NCBI GenBank assembly: GCA_030280995.1
Contig: JASXTE010000015.1
Location: forward strand, 27,274,501-27,338,500
Length of the DNA: 64,000 nt
Source of the DNA: Hemileia vastatrix
Lineage: Eukaryota > Basidiomycota > Pucciniomycetes > Pucciniales > Zaghouaniaceae
Reading direction: 5' to 3'
Part shown: piece after piece, positions 32,240-44,715 of the stretch
Position numbering within the stretch: the stretch's first letter is position 1
How the letters are laid out: the number at the start of each line of letters is the position of its first letter
Position numbers and translations under genes: made by a program
Notes under the pieces: generated by a model
Seen by the model: the letters and a program-made list of their open reading frames with translations, nothing else
Database searches by the model: none
Told to the model about the DNA's origin: nothing

Positions 32240-33830
32240 GTATGAATCCCAAGCTGTGTTGAGCATGAGAATTCTCCATTGACATTATCTTCCTGTTTAT
32301 TTATTAACTCTTGAAAATTATAATAGAGTCAAAAAATATATAATAATATTTTAATATCATTTTATAATGCCTGAACATCATGATCTGACTCCAACTCCTC
32401 CTAAACCCCAAGCTGACAGCAGGATACCCACTTGCTAATTAAAGATAGCTTGCATGTCTTGTGTAGCTATGGATTGGATCAAAAGAGTTAAAAAGTGAAC
32501 CTTCACCATTTAACTTAATTTATTTCTTGATACCATAGAATTAAAAAATTTTGTCTATTCAATTGACATATTTATTAATATTAATATTAATCAAAATATG
32601 ATCCCTTTAAAACTAGTTTTTTATTTGTGTCTTTTTCACAAAATAAATACCATGTAATAGATTTTTTCATGAGAAACTATTTTATTTATGAAAAGAATAA
32701 CACTTTCACCTATTCAATTCAGTTCTTAAATAATAATAAAGTATAAAATTCAATCTGAACCACATATTTTATCATCAGAACACTTTTAAAAAATCTATTG
32801 TTCTTATTCCCATATCTACAGTGAAAGTATCCCACAGTGTAGCATTGAAGCCAATTTAAGCACTAAAATTAAAGTTTAAAGAAATTCATGCTACTTTTTT
32901 TTTTTTTTATACTTCAATTTTTATATCTAGTTAGAATTTCAGTTTTTCATATAATACAATTCAATAAGTAGTGATGAATTATTCCAACTCATGGGATTAC
33001 TCTACCAACTTAAACTATTTCATGTAATTTTGATGAATTAAATCATGAAAAGCTCCATAATCTCACATATGTATTACATTAAATAAATCTATAGTGCAAA
33101 AAACTCTTAGTATTTGAAGAATAAGTAAAACCAAAAAAGAGAAAAAATTAGTTTCCATTTAATTTTGATCAACTTCTTGCATTTAAAAATTTCAAAAACT
33201 GAATTGAAATTTACTATTATGAGAAAAATACCTCTTTACAGATATATCAACAAATAATAACTCAATTTTTTTATTTTTTAGTATAAAGAAGCTATGAGAG
33301 TACTTCTTTGAGACAGAAATGATGAAAAAAAATTTGCTATCCTTTATTTGTTTTTTATGGGCCTTTTTACAGTAATCTAAAGTAAAATATTTAAGAATTT
33401 AGATGATTCAATATCAATTTAAGAAAAATTAATTAAATTAAAAATAATTATATTTCATAATCAAAATTTTTAGAAAGACATCAAAAAAAGAAAGCAGGTC
33501 ATATGGTTTCAATTTAAAAAGTAAAGCATAGAATCCTGCGTTAAAAAGAATTTCCAATACCAAGAGCCACTGATTTTATTGTATAATCTCTCTATAAAAA
33601 TTAATATAATCACTATACAGGTTAAAAGTGATGCTTTTGAAATAAATAATACAATTTTATGTATTTTTACTTATCAATTGAAACTGATTATGAAAATTAA
33701 ATTGTGTTTGATGAAAAATTACTGTGAATGGAACAAAATGTTTAACCTCCCCCCTTTTTTTTATTTCTATTGATTATTCATTAGACTCTCAAACTTATTT
33801 CAGCACAGAATCATCCATCTTTGGTTAAGA
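32240..33830. other. Gene-free AT-rich block, unit 2
   Basis: Copy of 24186-25782. Nothing recognised. Confidence 0.7.
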
Positions 33831-33948
33831 GTTCAAGATGAGTTCAATGTAGAGTTCAATATCAGTTGATTATAACCTCAGTCTAAGTTTCATCTGACTT
33901 CAAGTTGAGGACTTGCTAGAAAGTCCCTCCCCCCAAATATTGCATGGT
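33831..33948 (+). mobile_element. MITE relic at the unit 2/unit 3 boundary
   Basis: Copy of 25783-25900, same degenerate right half ending TTGCATGGTG, immediately followed by the gene fragment. Confidence 0.75.
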
Positions 33949-34754
33949 GAATGTGGTAGTTTTAATGAAGAAGAAGAAAAAGAAGAAGAAGAAAAAGAGG
34001 AAAATATCTCTATCATGGGTGCTCATTCTCATTCAGATTCATCTTTGAAGATTTACATTACCAAATTATAATCTTCAATCTCTCCATCTAGAAGTTGACA
34101 TTATATCTTATCAAAATGCTCAAGACCTATACACTTATAACAATCCACCATTCTCTTCTACCCTCTCTTCTGCCAATCAAACTGCGCTTCATTGGTCCTT
34201 TATGCCATTTTGTCATGCAAAAGTTGATACCAAAACTACTTAAAGCTCTTCCACTTCATCAAAACCTTGTTTATCTCCTTCACTAGCAGAATTCACTCAC
34301 TTGATGTTGGAACTTGGGTCTTATTCTGCCTAATTTACTTTCAATGCATCCTATAAGAAGATAAAAGTTTAGTCAAAGACTTTTGCTTTCCCCTACTTTA
34401 AAAAGCAATAAGCAACCACAGATTCACATTTGTTTTTCTCAAAGCCTTGTCAGTATTACTAATAATCCATTGGATTCATCTCATCATGGTCTAGTTCCTC
34501 CAAATTAAGGAGTGCATGGTATTAACTGAAAATCACCCTCCTGTAGAATCGGTTCAATCCCTTCAGCAACAGAGTCAATGTAGAGTGCCAATATCATCTC
34601 CTCATTCTGATATTTCAAGCAAAAATAATACACCTCTTTTGTTTGGATGATGATATTGAAGGCATTTCAGAGGATGCTCTTTGTTGGGAGGGTGAGAACC
34701 CTTAAGTGTTAGAATATTATGATAGTCATCAACTATTAACTTCTAATAGATTTT
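33949..34754 (+). pseudogene. Older pseudogene copy of the membrane-protein gene tail (third copy)
   Basis: Collinear with 17299-18108. Shares the decayed 5' part with the hybrid copy and has private changes near its end (CCCTTAAGTG, CTATTAACTTC). Cut at CTAATAGATTT, where the A3 LTR (TGTCAG, 34755) begins. The remaining gene tail (CATCTGTTGAGG onward) is absent from the window and should lie beyond its right edge. Confidence 0.9.
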
Positions 34755-36100
34755 TGTCAGCCTTTATATCCCCAGGTCTGAGTAAAAAGTACTTAAAAAT
34801 TATTTTAAACACATGTACTATACATCGGAGCAATAGATAAAGGTACACAAATTGTATACATAAGTAAAATTTTTGATAAAATACAATATATGCCATTATA
34901 ACACCTTATATACATGCATATATCCACCTTTTATAAGTCTTATATACAGAGTATTAAGTTGGAATATTCTAGAGTAATTTTAAGAACATTAAAAATAAGA
35001 CTTCATAATTTTTAAGTAGACTAAAAGCTGTTTTTTCATTGTTTTTATGGAAACCAAGAAATGTGCTTTAAGTCATTTGAAAGTTGACTATATGCACTAA
35101 AAATTTAATAATATTAAAAATTCACTTAGATAGATCAATTTTTCTTAAATTGGACTATTGATTTGGCTACTCAAATGCATAAAAATAACACTTTTCAAAT
35201 TTGGTGTTTTTTATGCCAGAAATGGCTTCTGTGTACTGGCCACATACTGGCTGCATTTTTCCCATGTGAATGGCTTCAATTTTAGCAAATTTATCTTTTT
35301 CACACTTTAATTACCCCACATTCTATGCACACTGTGGGGAAACACACTAAAATAAGCAACAGGCACTTATTTAGTGTCCTAATATAATTATAGGTGCATT
35401 GACCTTATTATATGCACCAATTTGATTAATAGCCTCAATCTTGGCACCGTTAATTCACTACCACATTTAAATATGCCTAAATTAGTCAAGGATTCACCCT
35501 TTTAAGCATCTGTCAAGGAAGGCATGCAGTTACCCCACATCTCATGCCCTTTATTGGGTTTTAAAGTGGTTTCTCAGTCAATATTGGTTATTTTTGAATG
35601 GGGATTATCATAGTTTAATGTCATGATTAGCCCCATCATTTCTACTGTTAATCCCCCTTAATATTGAGTAATAATTAATCTTATTTTTCCCTTTTTAGTT
35701 TTTAATTTTAATGTATTACACACATACACACTCATTTTTGCTTATTCTTTATTTTTGATGGATTGTCCCTATAACTACAGGATTTTGGAAGGTGATATCA
35801 TTATCCTTATGTTGCCGGTCACAATTTATATTTTTCAACAGGTCTATTAGTTGGAATGACGCGTCATTAGCCATGTGTAGAGCTGGTAAATCAAGGGGTT
35901 CATTGCAGGAGTTATTGGGTATAAAAGGAGGGGGTTTTGGTCTTGTTTTATACCTTCTTTATCATTACAATCAATCATGTAACCAATAAATTTAAAATAC
36001 ATATCAATAGCACTTATAAAGTCTTTAAATAGCATCTTAATTATTACATCTCTTTTTCTACCAACTATAAGATTGTAACCCATTTATAATTAGTGAGATT
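34755..36100 (+). repeat. A3 5' LTR (right end unresolved)
   Basis: First ~400 bp match the truncated 3' LTR at 51341-51742 (TGTCAGYCT, CCCCAGG..TGAGTAAAAAGTACTT, GGTACACAAATTGTATACAT, AAGTTGACTATATGCACT). A TATA box is at 35920. No primer-binding site was recognised downstream, so the right end is arbitrary. 36100-36933 is leader with nothing recognised. Confidence 0.7.
35920..35927 (+). promoter_or_regulatory. TATA box of A3 5' LTR
   Basis: TATAAAAG in GGGTATAAAAGGAGGGGG, comparable in context to the A1 and B TATA boxes. Confidence 0.6.
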
Positions 36101-36933
36101 AAAATTACTGAGACCCTTATATTGAGTTATATTTTAATACTTATAAAATTTTTACTACAGTATTCATATAGGACCATTAAAATCTTTTAGACCAATGACC
36201 ATTCAAGCTAGTTCACATCTCTTTACTTGATCTCAGCCTGAAAATTGGGGACCTTTCCTCAAGGATTCTGTTGGTTATCTTCCAGTAAGTAAAAAATTCA
36301 AAAAGAGGCTACAGGTAAATAAAATTCCTATTAAATATTTGGATAATTAAAACAGGTTGGGGTGACTTATATAGTGATTTCAGAAAAAGAAGCCCTGTTA
36401 TATAATAAAATTGTGATATTGAATCAACATTTTTACCACTAATTTAATATTAAAATTGTTCTTAGTGGGAGTCTGTCAATAGACCAATTAATTTTGTGAT
36501 CATTGTAGATAATAAACCAGATAATATAAACTGATTAATTGTTTTCTTTTAAAAAGGACTCTTAATCCCTTTTTATTGGTTTGTTAAACTCATTTAATAT
36601 TCAGAAAGAATATTACTGACAAATTTTCTTTTTTAAATATAAAACACGGCTACATATTGTAGACCAGTTATATCAAGTGACCACATAAAAGCATATTTGA
36701 ATTTTGGCACTTATAAACTCACTTAATACCTAAAAGTAAGCAACTAAATTGTCTTCAGTAGTATTGATTAATACTGATAAAACTCATTTTTTGAAGTTTT
36801 AATATCTCAAATTTCAATTTTGGATTTAAATTCAACGTAAAAATTTGTGACAAAAATAATAATATTGTGAGTAATAAGTCAAAACCTTATAACTTGAGAC
36901 CTAGAGCTGAAAGGCCTGTTACTGGATGTTCAA

Positions 36934-37392
36934 ATGGAGGGCCAAGATTCTCCCACCAACAGTAACACTCCACAGATGTCTCTGGAGGAAAGGGAAAGAC
37001 TTTTAAAAAAAGTATCAATAAAGAAAACAAAAAATACTTTTCAAGAACAAATTCACTCCCTATCCACTCTTCTAAACACCCTAAAAATAAGAGTCAAAAA
37101 TATAGTAGACCAGATAAACAATCTGGAGAAAAGAGCTGCACAGGGTTTTGTAGAAGTCAACCAAGCTCTAGTGGAAATTAAAGCTCAACCAACAACTGTT
37201 GTACCCAACAATTCCACAGTGGAAACAGCAACAACTCCAGCCCAAGAGGAGGATCAAAAGATCACAATCAGCAAATCGAAGTGGGACTGGTATGCCCAAA
37301 ATTACAACAACCCTTTACAGCAGGAATCAAGCAGTCACCCTTATAGGTGAAAGGCAAGGAGAGGCAGGGGAAATAGAATAAGACCTTGGTAA
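36934..37392 (+). pseudogene. A3 Gag ORF1
   Basis: Starts ATG GAG GGC CAA and has a coiled-coil segment (STLLNTLKIRVKNIVDQINN). A TGA at 37348-37350 interrupts it. The same frame runs on through KARRGRGNRIRPW to TAA at 37390-37392, the Pro-Trp-stop terminus shared with A1 and A2. Confidence 0.65.
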
Positions 37393-37865
37393 GTCATCCA
37401 TCTTCTCATGATCAATTATATAACACTAAATATGAATTACTCATAGGTAATGAGATTGATAGAGTGTTACTGGATATAATTGATAAAGATTTAAATAATT
37501 ATTTATTTGAAAAAAAGATTTTAAACTTGTCTTTACATGATGACAATGTACATAGTTTTATTGATCACCAGGATAATACTAGCCATATTAAAATAGAACC
37601 AAATGAAGTAAATCTTGAGCATGATGATTATTCTTCTGAGTTGGACACAAAAAAAATTGAATATTATTTTAAACAAAAATCAAATGGAATCAAAAATCAT
37701 TAGCAAATTTTTATTAAGGATTGAAAAATTGGAAGAATTCTATAGAGAGTTAAACAATTATACAGAAAAGGTATTATTAAACCTCACACAATCATTGAGT
37801 ACCACAGCCAATAGATTAAAAATCATTAAAAATTCAAATAATAAATTAATCAATGACAATAAAAG
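37386..37865 (+). pseudogene. A3 Gag ORF2, 5' part (interrupted by A2)
   Basis: Frame -1 relative to ORF1 starting at the overlap (LVSHPSSHDQ), open to 37703, then a frameshift near 37690 into the frame of FLLRIEKLEEFYRELNNYTE, ending at the A2 insertion point after AAAAG. It resumes in frame at 46340. Confidence 0.7.
37861..37865. repeat. Target-site duplication of A2 (left)
   Basis: AAAAG, repeated at 46335-46339. Removing A2 and one copy restores the A3 gag frame. Confidence 0.9.
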
Positions 37866-38648
37866 TGTCAAGGGGTCTGTCAAGTCTAGAAGGTTTTTAA
37901 CGGGGGTCCAACAGCGGTGGCAAGGAAATTTTTGGATCTCAAGTTTGGGGTACATATTTCCTTATCTTTTTGATTATTATACTCAATATAAAGAGGTAAG
38001 AATATAAACTATTATTATAATTAATGGATTAGAATTACGTGAATGTAAATACTAAAGCAATAATAAATAGTGATGAATATTTTAGTAAAGTAAATAGTTT
38101 TGTAGTATGAGTAAGTAATGGAATGATGAAAAACAACAAAAGAGAGACCTTATATAGGCAAAGGAGAGACAAAGCACGGAAATAAAATTCTAAAAACAGT
38201 AGTATGAGAGAGAGAGAAAAAGAATATTCCAGAAGGAGTATTTTCAAATAATAAAGTTGTTCTAAAAAGAAGGTGTCAAAAAGGTGTATTTACTGTATAT
38301 GACAATAATAAATTAATGTATTAAAAATTTACTGTAAATGTCAATTTTAAATAAGTAATTTGAATTTTTTGTAGGTAGTTAATTTTATTTAAATTTTTAT
38401 TGTAATTTATTTTAATATTAATTTCTATTTCTTATAACCTGTCATTGAGCATGGTGTTAGAAAATAGAAATATAAGGGACATTTTAATATTAATTTTAAT
38501 TATTCACTAACTTTACCATTTTGTAATTAGTTAATTTTTTATAGGTAAATTTAATGTAAATAATTAATAAAATTAATATAATAAGGCGTGGCTTCCTCAA
38601 GTAAATAGTTACTTATTTTACTGTGTTAGTCTAGAAACCTGGCTGACA
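37866..38648 (-). repeat. A2 3' LTR
   Basis: 783 bp. In element sense TGTCAGCCAGG...CCCCTTGACA. Termini are perfect TGTCA/TGACA. Confidence 0.92.
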
Positions 38649-38689
38649 CTCCCTCACTCTAAAAAAACAATAAAAAAATGCTATGATTT

Positions 38690-38836
38690 TTTCTTTTTAT
38701 ATTTCTTTAGCAGAGTAGGAAGATTAGATATCTCCTTCCGAGGTATCCAAGAATCATATTCAGAAGATTTATTCTTGAATCTCAATAAGTATTCTGTACC
38801 TTTTCAGCAGTAAATATTTTTTCATTTAGAATCTTA
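38690..38836 (-). pseudogene. A2 chromodomain remnant
   Basis: Decayed equivalent of A1's chromodomain. On the minus strand the pieces LIKILNEKIF, TEYLLRFKNKSS and SWIP..EISN appear in different frames. Separated from the GPY/F module by a stop at 38837. Confidence 0.6.
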
Positions 38837-39640
38837 TCAATTATTATCTGTCTCAGTGATTTCCTTAGGGGTATTTTTTGGTCTTCCCCTCCTTTTGGGA
38901 AATAAATCACTATTGGATGTGTAAGGTTTCAAAAGAGATATTGGAAAAACAGGATGTTTTCTGTCATATGGAGAATACAAAATAACTTCAACTGCATTAT
39001 CAACAACCATTCTTTTGACAACAAATGGGCCAAAAAATGGGTCTTTCAATTTGTTATTACCTTGTAAATTGAAGTGGACTGTAGAAATCAACACTTCATC
39101 ACCCTTTTTAAAAGATTATTCTTTATGGGATTTTTCCCATCTCTTCTTCTCATATTCAAAGGATTTTTCAATACATTTTTGAGTGTGACTTCTGCAAAGT
39201 TGTTGCATTTGAAGAAAAGATTTTACACCAGGGTTTAAATCCAATTTAGGTATTTTATTATTGAGAATTTGGGCAGGAGTATTTGGAACATATCCAAGCC
39301 AGAGCTCAAAAGGCTTTCTTTGTGTAACAGAATGAACAGTGCTATTATAAGCAAATTCCAACCCAGGAAGTAAGGTAACCCAATCATGAATGAATCTGTC
39401 ATTGTCTTTATACTCAAGGCCAAAGACACAATACCTTTTTATCATTTCCTCTAAAGTCTGAATCATTCTTTCAGCTAATCCATCAGTCTGAGGGTGATGG
39501 ACAGTAGAAAGTTTCATATCACAACCAAAAACATCCATCAGAGACATCCAAAATTCAGAAGTAAATTTAGGTTCTCTGTCAGAGATTATGGATTTAGGAA
39601 GACCAGCAGTATTAAACATATGAGACCATCTTAAGAAAAC
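38837..39640 (-). pseudogene. A2 integrase, C-terminal two thirds
   Basis: Open 39619-39116: KSIISDREPKFTSEFW (second catalytic Asp) and HHPQTDGLAERMIQTLEEMI (catalytic Glu). A stop separates 39094-38837, the GPY/F-like module (VVKRMVVDNAVEVILYSPYD). It is cut off from the upstream frame by a stop after THKDVSTKE at 39641. Confidence 0.85.
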
Positions 39641-41893
39641 TTATTCTTTAGTGGAAACATCCTTGTGAGTAGGGATAAATTTACACATTTTTGTGAATCT
39701 GTCCACAATAACCCAAAAAGAGTTATAACTGTCTTTTCCAGCAATGGGTAATCCTGATACAAAATCCATGTTTACTATCTGCCATGGTGCATCAGGAAGT
39801 TCAATATGTTGCATTAATTCAGCTATTCTACCAGTCAATCTTTTTGATTTTTGGCAAGATTCACAAAATTCAACATATAATTTGGTGTCTTCAGACATAT
39901 TAACCGACCAAGCAGTGTTTTTAATTCTGATCATTGTTTTTTCAAGATCAAAATGTCCAGCTAATATGTCATCATGACAAATTTTCAAGATTATTTCTTT
40001 CATAGAAAGAGGAATAATAATGAAATTACTCAACTTTATTCTATAATATAGATATCCTCCATCAATTGAAAATTTACCTTTCTCCAAAGCTTTTTGGTAC
40101 TTTGGTGGAAGGGTTTTAATTAATGCTTTTATTGAAGCATTCTTTGGATCATTTAATATGGTGCATAACTTTTTCAAGTCATTGTCCTTATCATATGAAT
40201 CCAGAATAAGCTGTAATAGCCCTTCCTCCATATCAACCACATATATCCCATGAATATGAATAATTTCATCTGAACGATCATAAGAAGGATTAGAGTCATC
40301 ATTTGGTAAAGGTAACCTTGATAACATATCCACATTTGAGTTAAAACTACCAGCCCTATGAATAATTTTCATTATCCCTCTGTATTCCTGAACAGCTAAC
40401 TGCCATCTGAACATATGTCTGTTAGGTGTTTTCAAGTTTAAAAGGGATTTAACTGCACTGCAGTCAGTGACAAGTTTAAATTTCTGGTCATCTAGGTAAT
40501 AATTTAACTTTTCTAGAGCCCACACTAGGGCTAAACATTCAAGCTGAGTGGCACCATATTTCAATTCAATATTTCTCAAGGTTCTTGAAGTATAACAAAT
40601 TACTACTTCTGATACTTTATCATTCATCACTTGTTTTTGATGGAGGGCAGCACCCAGACCAATAAAACTGGAATCAGTATATAAAACAAATGGTTGATTA
40701 AAGTCAGGTAAAGCAAGAATAGGTGCTGACATCAAACAGTGTTTCATAGTGTCAAAGGCTCTTTGTCTTTCACTATTACAGACACAAGCAAAATCCTTTC
40801 TAGTTAATTTGGTAAGAGGTAAAGCTATGACTTGAAAATTTTTAATATACTGTCTATAGTATCCACACATTCCAAAAAAACTCTGTAGCTCTCTAACTGT
40901 ATTAGGAGCCTTCACCTGTTGTATGGCTGCCACTTTGTTTTGGTCAAAACATATCTGTAAGCCTGAAACAACATGACCAAGAACTTTGAAAGAATGGAAA
41001 CCAAATTTACATTTCTTCAAAGCAAGTGTCATATTTATCTCATCCATTTTTTGGAACACTTTACACAGGTGGCTGAGATGGTCCTCAAATGTTTTTGAGA
41101 ATATAATGATATCATCAATATAAACCATCAGCCATCCTTCAATTATCTCTTGATGGAATGTGTTATCCATAACTTTTTGAAAAACTGAAGGGGAATTTTT
41201 AGGGCCAAATGGCATCCTAACATACTTATAAGTACCCATATGAGTAGCAATTATCAGAAAATTCTGGGCATTCTTCTCAACAGGTACCTGGTGATATCCC
41301 TTGTTAACATCCAGACAGCTCATATATTTAGCACCTTGTAAGGTAGCATGTATAGAGCTAATTCTAGGTAAAGGATAGATATCATCAACAGTATAAGTAT
41401 TTAATTCTCTATAATCACCACATAAACTGGCTTTATCTTTCTCATAAGAAACTAGGACAGGTGAGATAACACAATATTTAGGTATTTCAACTACCTTTTC
41501 AATAATATTAATTTTCAAAAGGGTAGAGATATTATCCTCAATATCTTTTCTCTTTGTGGGAGAATCAGGATAAGGATTATTCTTTAAACTAGGTGGTATG
41601 TCAGTTAATGGACAAGATAGTGAAAGTTTCACTTCTTCTTTAACTAATCCTAGTTCATGTGACCCATGAGCAAAGGCCATAGGAAAAGTTTTTATCAATT
41701 TAATGATGGAATCTTTATCCTCACCAGAAAGTTGTTCTCCAAAAGAAGCATTGTCAATTTCAGAGATAAGGGCATGCATTTCTTTTGTAGATCTTCCTTT
41801 ATATTGAACCACAGAATTACGTGTGTTCAATTCTGGTTTTAATACTTTTTTGGGGGAGGAAATCTTAAATTTTCTCTTCCCATTCATCCCCAT
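39641..41893 (-). CDS. A2 RT-RNase H-integrase N-terminus (750-codon open segment)
   Basis: Largest open pol segment in the window. RT: SPVLVSYEKDKASLCGDYRE, NKGYHQVPVEKN, MPFGPKNSPSVFQ, catalytic YIDD near residue 257 (LMVYIDDIIIFSKTF). Connection domain FFGMCGYYRQYIKN. RNase H starts LYTDSSFIGLG near residue 402 and includes LECLALVWALEKLNYY and TDCSAVKSLL. The integrase zinc module is complete: CHDDILAGHFDLEKT with Cys-Glu-Ser-Cys, followed by the first catalytic Asp (VNMDFVSGLP). It would act in the particle to copy RNA and prepare integration. It is a fragment of a Gag-Pol polyprotein, ending at a stop inside the integrase core. The first Met is only the start of the open stretch. Confidence 0.88.
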   Translation of the reverse strand: MGMNGKRKFKISSPKKVLKPELNTRNSVVQYKGRSTKEMHALISEIDNASFGEQLSGEDKDSIIKLIKTFPMAFAHGSHELGLVKEEVKLSLSCPLTDIPPSLKNNPYPDSPTKRKDIEDNISTLLKINIIEKVVEIPKYCVISPVLVSYEKDKASLCGDYRELNTYTVDDIYPLPRISSIHATLQGAKYMSCLDVNKGYHQVPVEKNAQNFLIIATHMGTYKYVRMPFGPKNSPSVFQKVMDNTFHQEIIEGWLMVYIDDIIIFSKTFEDHLSHLCKVFQKMDEINMTLALKKCKFGFHSFKVLGHVVSGLQICFDQNKVAAIQQVKAPNTVRELQSFFGMCGYYRQYIKNFQVIALPLTKLTRKDFACVCNSERQRAFDTMKHCLMSAPILALPDFNQPFVLYTDSSFIGLGAALHQKQVMNDKVSEVVICYTSRTLRNIELKYGATQLECLALVWALEKLNYYLDDQKFKLVTDCSAVKSLLNLKTPNRHMFRWQLAVQEYRGIMKIIHRAGSFNSNVDMLSRLPLPNDDSNPSYDRSDEIIHIHGIYVVDMEEGLLQLILDSYDKDNDLKKLCTILNDPKNASIKALIKTLPPKYQKALEKGKFSIDGGYLYYRIKLSNFIIIPLSMKEIILKICHDDILAGHFDLEKTMIRIKNTAWSVNMSEDTKLYVEFCESCQKSKRLTGRIAELMQHIELPDAPWQIVNMDFVSGLPIAGKDSYNSFWVIVDRFTKMCKFIPTHKDVSTKE

Positions 41894-42358
41894 TGTGAAA
41901 AATTGGTTTCAAGGATCCAATTTTATGCCATATTTGGTTAAAATATCATTTCCTATAATAAACCAACAGCTTAACTTATCATTTTTCATGAAAACAAAAT
42001 CATAAATAGCTCTTACAAAACCAAGGTTAAATTTAAAAAACACTGTGGCTTTGTATTTACCAATAGGGGACAAAACAGAGCCATAACCTCTCTAATTTTC
42101 AGAAATGATAGGCATAAGTTTTGATTTATAGTCTTGATCCACTGAAGCAAGTGCTATTTCAGATTCTACACTTCCTCCAGCTCCAGAATCCAGAACAACT
42201 TCAATGCTGGTTCCATTGATCAAGACTGGTGCTTTGAAAGGGGAAATAACAATTGAGCTATCCTCAATGTTCCTGATGATCTCAGCATCCACAACTGTAG
42301 ATAAATCATTAATATCAATATTAATAGTATTTAAATAATGAATATCTTCTTCCAGCAT
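41894..42358 (-). pseudogene. A2 protease region
   Basis: Open 42358-42092 with the active-site motif VVLDSGAGGSVESEIALASV, preceded by the ISPFKAPVLINGTSIE strand. After a TAG (ISEN-stop) the frame resumes in LGFVRAIYDFVFM and WFIIGNDILTKYGIKLDP, then another stop before the RT frame. Retropepsin by motif; broken. Confidence 0.75.
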
Positions 42359-42439
42359 TAAGATTTCTTTTTGAGATTCATATGATATATTGCTGGAACA
42401 ATCACTTGACGTATCATCCAGTGCTATTGTGTCATCAGC

Positions 42440-44101
42440 ATGCTCCTCAGCTTGTTCTACAAGATTTATCTTCTTTTCACAAACATGGCCTCTCTGCTAA
42501 GGCTTGTTTCATTTGAAGCAAGTGTTTGTTGCATACTTTTTAGGTGCAACAGGGGCAGAAGGTTTACCAACCTTTTCCAGAGGTTTCTGTTGGTAAGTGG
42601 AAGGTTTCTCCAAAGGGGTTCTAGGAATGAATATTCTGTCATCATACTTGTTGTTAAGAAGTAACTCATTACAAGTATTAATGAAAGAAGAAGGTTCTCT
42701 GGAGAACTAAGTCCTAGCCACTATCAAGTCTCTCAAAGACATTGGTAATTTATAAAGGATCCTGTCCTTCCATAACTCAAACTTCATATTTGGGTCCATT
42801 GCCCTCAAGATTTTTACAAGTTTCATTAAGAAATCAATAGGTTTATCAGTAGAAGAGCTATATCTAGTTTCCTTATACTGCCTTTGTTGAGCCATCCTAA
42901 ACTTGGAGCCACCAAATTGTGCTTTAATTAGTTTCTTCCAATCTTCCCATGAGTAGTCATTCCTATCCAAGAGAACAGATTCACACCACATTAGGGCTAC
43001 ATTGGTAAATAAAGAAATTAACTTAGACACAATTTCCTCATCTGGGAGTTTGTAAGAATTTTTCAAGTTATCAATTCTGCAAATGAATTGCTTCCAATCA
43101 GAAGAAGAATCACCATCAAATGTTGGATACTGGTCAAGTTTTGGCCAATTCTTTTGATTTGAAGGAGTCTCCTTAGTATTAGCTTGTTTCTGAGTAAGAA
43201 GCAGCTGTAACTTCTCCAATTGTGCAGTAATCTCATTGTTTAATCCTTCTTTTGAAGATCCTGGTGCATCATCAATTTTCGATGGAAACTCACTGGTATC
43301 AACAGGAATTTCTGAATTTAATTTTACTTTAGATGAGCTAGCAATAGGTAACCTTTGAGCATCCTGTACCATATTTTCCTTCATAGAAATTTCAGAATAT
43401 TTTTGATCATTTAACAATAAGTTTAATTTCTCTTTAATGGATGTTAGTCTGGTTTTCACTCTTGGTAGACTAGATAAACTCTCATTGATTGTTGCAAAAG
43501 ATAACTGGTTTTTATTTTTAAAATATGAGTAATGATCACTCAATCTTTTCAGGTTTGTCTTATCTACCTCTAGCTCCTGGTAACAGGCAGACACAGCATC
43601 TTGTAGTTTAGACAAATCATTTTTGATATTTTTCCATAAAGCAACTTTCTTTTCATGAGTTACTTTGTAATGAAACAAATCATCAGAAACTCTCTGTAAC
43701 CCACTCCTCAATGCTTGATAATCCTGTTAAGTTAACAAACTATTATATTTCTGAGTTAATTGCATGTTGTTCATGATATTATTTTGTTTAGCAATAATAT
43801 CTCTCAAATATTCATCATTAATTTTTTCTACATCTGGAGTGTTCCTCAATAAAGAAACAGAGTAACTTTCCAAATTCTCATAAAACTCAGGCTCAAGTGT
43901 TTCATTAATAATAGCCATATCAGGATTTATCATTGAAGTAGCAATTAAAACTAAAGGATTAGATACATTAGAATATTGAGTGATTTTTCTACTCTTATCA
44001 GCCTCTACTGGTTTCACAGTTTCATCTCCTCTTCCAGAATTACCTGAAGGAACTGAATCAGCAACAAGAAATGGTACTTGAGATTAAATAGAGGGGCTTA
44101 C
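42440..44101 (-). pseudogene. A2 Gag ORF2 (coiled coil, capsid)
   Basis: Main open part 43711-42707 (334 codons): coiled-coil region, then the capsid domain LDQYPTFDGDSSSDWKQFIC, WCESVLLDRNDYSWEDWKKL, FGGSKFRMAQQRQYKETRYS and LYKLPMSLRDLIVART. Upstream 44017-43727 is the same protein in another frame. Downstream, near 42540-42480, the zinc knuckle is degenerate (CFK-stop). The pattern matches Ty3/Gypsy capsid. Confidence 0.8.
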
Positions 44102-44715
44102 CAAGGTTCAGGCAAGATATGAATATTGTTTTTTCCTTTTCTGCCTCCTTGATAAGGGTGAGGATGTGTGGGGTTAAATTGAATGGGTCTTGACAGACCT
44201 GCCTGGGGCATTTGAGGCTGCTGATGTTGAGACAAATAATCCCACTGGGTGTTTAACCAATCCCACCTCCACTTTGATACTTCCACCTTTTCTGGTTGCT
44301 GGGGAGCCAATTGTGGAAGATCACTGGGGGGAGGAGGTCTCCTCTTCTCTTGAAGAAAGGCATCTATTTTTATTACCTTTTCTTCTAGTGAGTCTGTTCT
44401 TGCTCTTAGTCTTAAGTTCTCTGTCCTCAGTTCCTTTATGTGGGTGGAGAGATTCTTTAATTGCTGAGGTAAAGGCATTTTTTTATTTTGAAGCCTTTGG
44501 GAAGTCCTTCTAGGGGGTTAATGGAAGACTTTTGTTCCTGAGAATTTGTCTCCACTAGTATTTCCACTTCCTCTATTTCCACATCCTGATTGGTCCAATA
44601 ATTGATTAATTTGAGCCATTTTTGTAGTCAAGGAAGAACTTACAGAAGTAGCATCATCATAATCAATCAGATCCAATTCCTCTTCACGGGTAGCAGAAAC
44701 ACCTTGATCAGTCAT
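44098..44715 (-). pseudogene. A2 Gag ORF1
   Basis: ATG 44715 (MTDQGVSATREEELDLIDYD) with an in-frame TAA at 44518-44520, then continuing MPLPQQLKNLSTHIKELRTE (coiled coil), Pro/Gln-rich stretch and basic GGRKGKN tail to Pro-Trp-TAA at 44098. Same architecture as A1 ORF1. Confidence 0.72.

Larger units (their letters stand above)
25901..33948 (+). repeat. Segmental tandem duplication, unit 2
   Basis: Near-identical copy of unit 1 from the gene tail to the second MITE relic. Lacks the MITE at 19263-19512 and part of the minisatellite. The ordered content is given in separate entries. Confidence 0.95.

Noticed and set aside
35792..36083. Short frames in the A3 5' LTR on both strands
   Set aside because: They overlap the TATA box and LTR sequence and have no family resemblance.
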